This document shows, in pieces, positions 40,457 to 41,171 of a stretch of 41,171 nucleotides of DNA; the stretch's first letter is position 1, and each line of letters starts with the position of its first letter. Origin of the DNA: Methanomassiliicoccales archaeon (lineage in GTDB: Archaea; Thermoplasmatota; Thermoplasmata; Methanomassiliicoccales; UBA472); the NCBI GenBank assembly GCA_028682915.1, contig JAJRAN010000092.1, forward strand, positions 1 through 41,171. Reading direction: 5' to 3'. The notes beneath the pieces are model-generated. The model made no database searches. It was not told the origin of the DNA and saw only the letters and a list, made by a program, of their open reading frames with translations. A program made the position numbers and the translations under genes.

Positions 40457-40921
40457 ATGGATATCAAAGCATCAGACCAGGTCAAGGAGACCGTCGCGAA
40501 GAGGGGCCTGAAGGTCGATGACGTCATGGATGTCATCAAGACCGCTGAGGGAGGAAACAAGAAGGCAGTGGACAAGAACACTGGCAAGATCCTTGCCAAG
40601 AAGGTCATCAACAACGTGACCGTCTACGCCGACTACAACGTGGAGAAGGGGATCCTGAAGTCTCACGCCAACGTGAACTCCGCCTACTCCCACCGCATGA
40701 CCCTCGGCAAGATTGTCAACGCCACCGAGCCGTCCAACTGGACGTGTGCGCACTGCAATGCCCCGGCTTTCCTAGGGACCGCAGAGATGACCTACATGGG
40801 CGTCTCGAGGAATGGGCCAGCGGTCGTCTGCCCGAAGTGCGGCGACGTCTGGGTCGAGGAATACCTCGCCACCAAGACATTGGCGGCTGCAGAAGGGCTC
40901 TTCGAGAAGAAGAAGGCATAA
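40457..40921 (+). CDS. Rubredoxin-like zinc-ribbon protein of a methyltransferase operon
   Basis: This 154-residue protein has an N-terminal alpha/beta part (KASDQVKETVAKRGLKVDDV, KILAKKVINNVTVYADYNVE) and a C-terminal Cys4 site: WTCAHCNAPAF and CPKCGDVWVEEYL. It resembles small proteins (DUF7479-like) found beside corrinoid methyltransferase genes in anaerobes and thought to have a redox or metal role. ATG 40457 is preceded by GAGGTG; GTG 40448 is in frame. It is cotranscribed with the methyltransferase and followed by a strong terminator. The function is inferred from context only. Confidence 0.65.
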   Translation: MDIKASDQVKETVAKRGLKVDDVMDVIKTAEGGNKKAVDKNTGKILAKKVINNVTVYADYNVEKGILKSHANVNSAYSHRMTLGKIVNATEPSNWTCAHCNAPAFLGTAEMTYMGVSRNGPAVVCPKCGDVWVEEYLATKTLAAAEGLFEKKKA

Positions 40922-40931
40922 ACGCTACAAA

Positions 40932-40963
40932 GGCCGCGAATGCGGCCATCCTTATCTTTTTTT
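40932..40963 (+). terminator. Stem-loop and T-run behind the methyltransferase operon
   Basis: GGCCGC-GAAT-GCGGCC forms a perfect 6-bp stem with a tetraloop, then a seven-T run (~40957-40963). It lies 11 bases after the stop and resembles an intrinsic terminator, ending the two-gene operon. Confidence 0.75.
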
Positions 40964-41059
40964 ATCTCTCGTGCCATAGCCGTGGCTAGGCCGTCCCGCC
41001 GGTCCCTTCGAAAGGTTTAATGGTGCCCGATGCGCTCAGGGGCCAAGCCAGGTGTAGAG

Positions 41060-41171
41060 ATGAGCGAGAAGATAGGTGAGACCAACAGCCTCTGCCCAGA
41101 ATGTCTCAAGACCATTCCCGCGGTCAAGATCGCCGAGAACGACAAGATCTACCTCGTCAAGAAATGCCCGG
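41060..41171 (+). CDS. Probable radical SAM tetraether-lipid synthase (Tes-like), N-terminal fragment
   Basis: Only the first ~37 residues are in the window. They have the pattern SLCPECLKTIPAVK, then KIYLVKKCP, which is the N-terminal metal-binding motif (two cysteines, ~30 residues, Cys-Pro) of large radical SAM proteins such as Tes, which joins archaeal diether lipids into tetraethers. The fragment cannot separate Tes from related radical SAM proteins with the same N-terminus. ATG 41060 follows GGTGTAGAG. Confidence 0.65.
   Translation, partial: MSEKIGETNSLCPECLKTIPAVKIAENDKIYLVKKCP

Overview
The window looks like part of a GC-rich archaeal chromosome. TATA-like boxes sit 25-35 bases before many starts, with short leaders and tightly packed genes. 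It also holds a heliorhodopsin, a COG2403-type GTPase and, at the right edge, the start of a protein resembling the radical SAM tetraether-lipid synthase. Taken with a Wood-Ljungdahl carbonyl branch, my best guess is an anaerobic, non-methanogenic Thermoplasmatota lineage near Methanomassiliicoccales. This is inference; no ribosomal marker is present.

Region 1 (1-10.5 kb) is a carbon-fixation block of bacterial flavour. On the plus strand are the end of a corrinoid reductive activator (RACo), a core MetE-like methionine synthase and CooC. On the minus strand is one giant polypeptide that joins a complete CooS-type CO dehydrogenase to a complete bacterial-type acetyl-CoA synthase. It is followed by both corrinoid iron-sulfur protein subunits (AcsD, AcsC) and a CoA-acylating aldehyde dehydrogenase. 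Together they would make acetyl-CoA from CO2 and a methyl group, divert methyl groups to methionine, and reduce acyl-CoA to aldehyde.

Region 2 (10.6-18.3 kb) has a DUF1028 hydrolase, an APC permease and a minus-strand biotin module (BirA, 12S-type carboxyltransferase, 5S-type carboxyltransferase, biotin carrier). There is no biotin carboxylase, so it resembles a transcarboxylase. An ACT-domain protein precedes it.

Region 3 (18.4-22.4 kb) is a drug-efflux operon: MFS pump, PadR repressor, ABC ATPase, ABC permease. It has a palindromic operator at its promoter. Region 4 (22.4-25.5 kb) holds a second CooC with CooT (nickel maturation of CODH), a zinc-ribbon protein, the COG2403 GTPase and tRNA-Leu(UAA).

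Region 5 (25.5-28.2 kb) is a more AT-rich accessory island next to the tRNA. Four degenerate direct repeats (core GGATGCCGTGAGGT) separate single genes or gene pairs of unknown function, giving a cassette-like layout. One gene encodes an internally duplicated protein with an exactly conserved cysteine spacing. This is the best candidate for something undescribed.

Region 6 (28.2-35.9 kb) mixes stress and redox genes: a shortened GNAT, an ArsR-ArsM fusion with an operator at its start, heliorhodopsin divergent from a YkgJ-like protein, a nitroreductase, a B12-binding radical SAM enzyme, an alpha/beta hydrolase and a persulfide-dioxygenase-like/rhodanese fusion. Region 7 (35.9-41.2 kb) has a zinc/manganese ABC importer with three helically phased operator-like sites, a UroD-family corrinoid methyltransferase with a zinc-ribbon partner, a terminator, and the truncated radical SAM gene. 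No CRISPR array, transposase or rRNA gene was seen.
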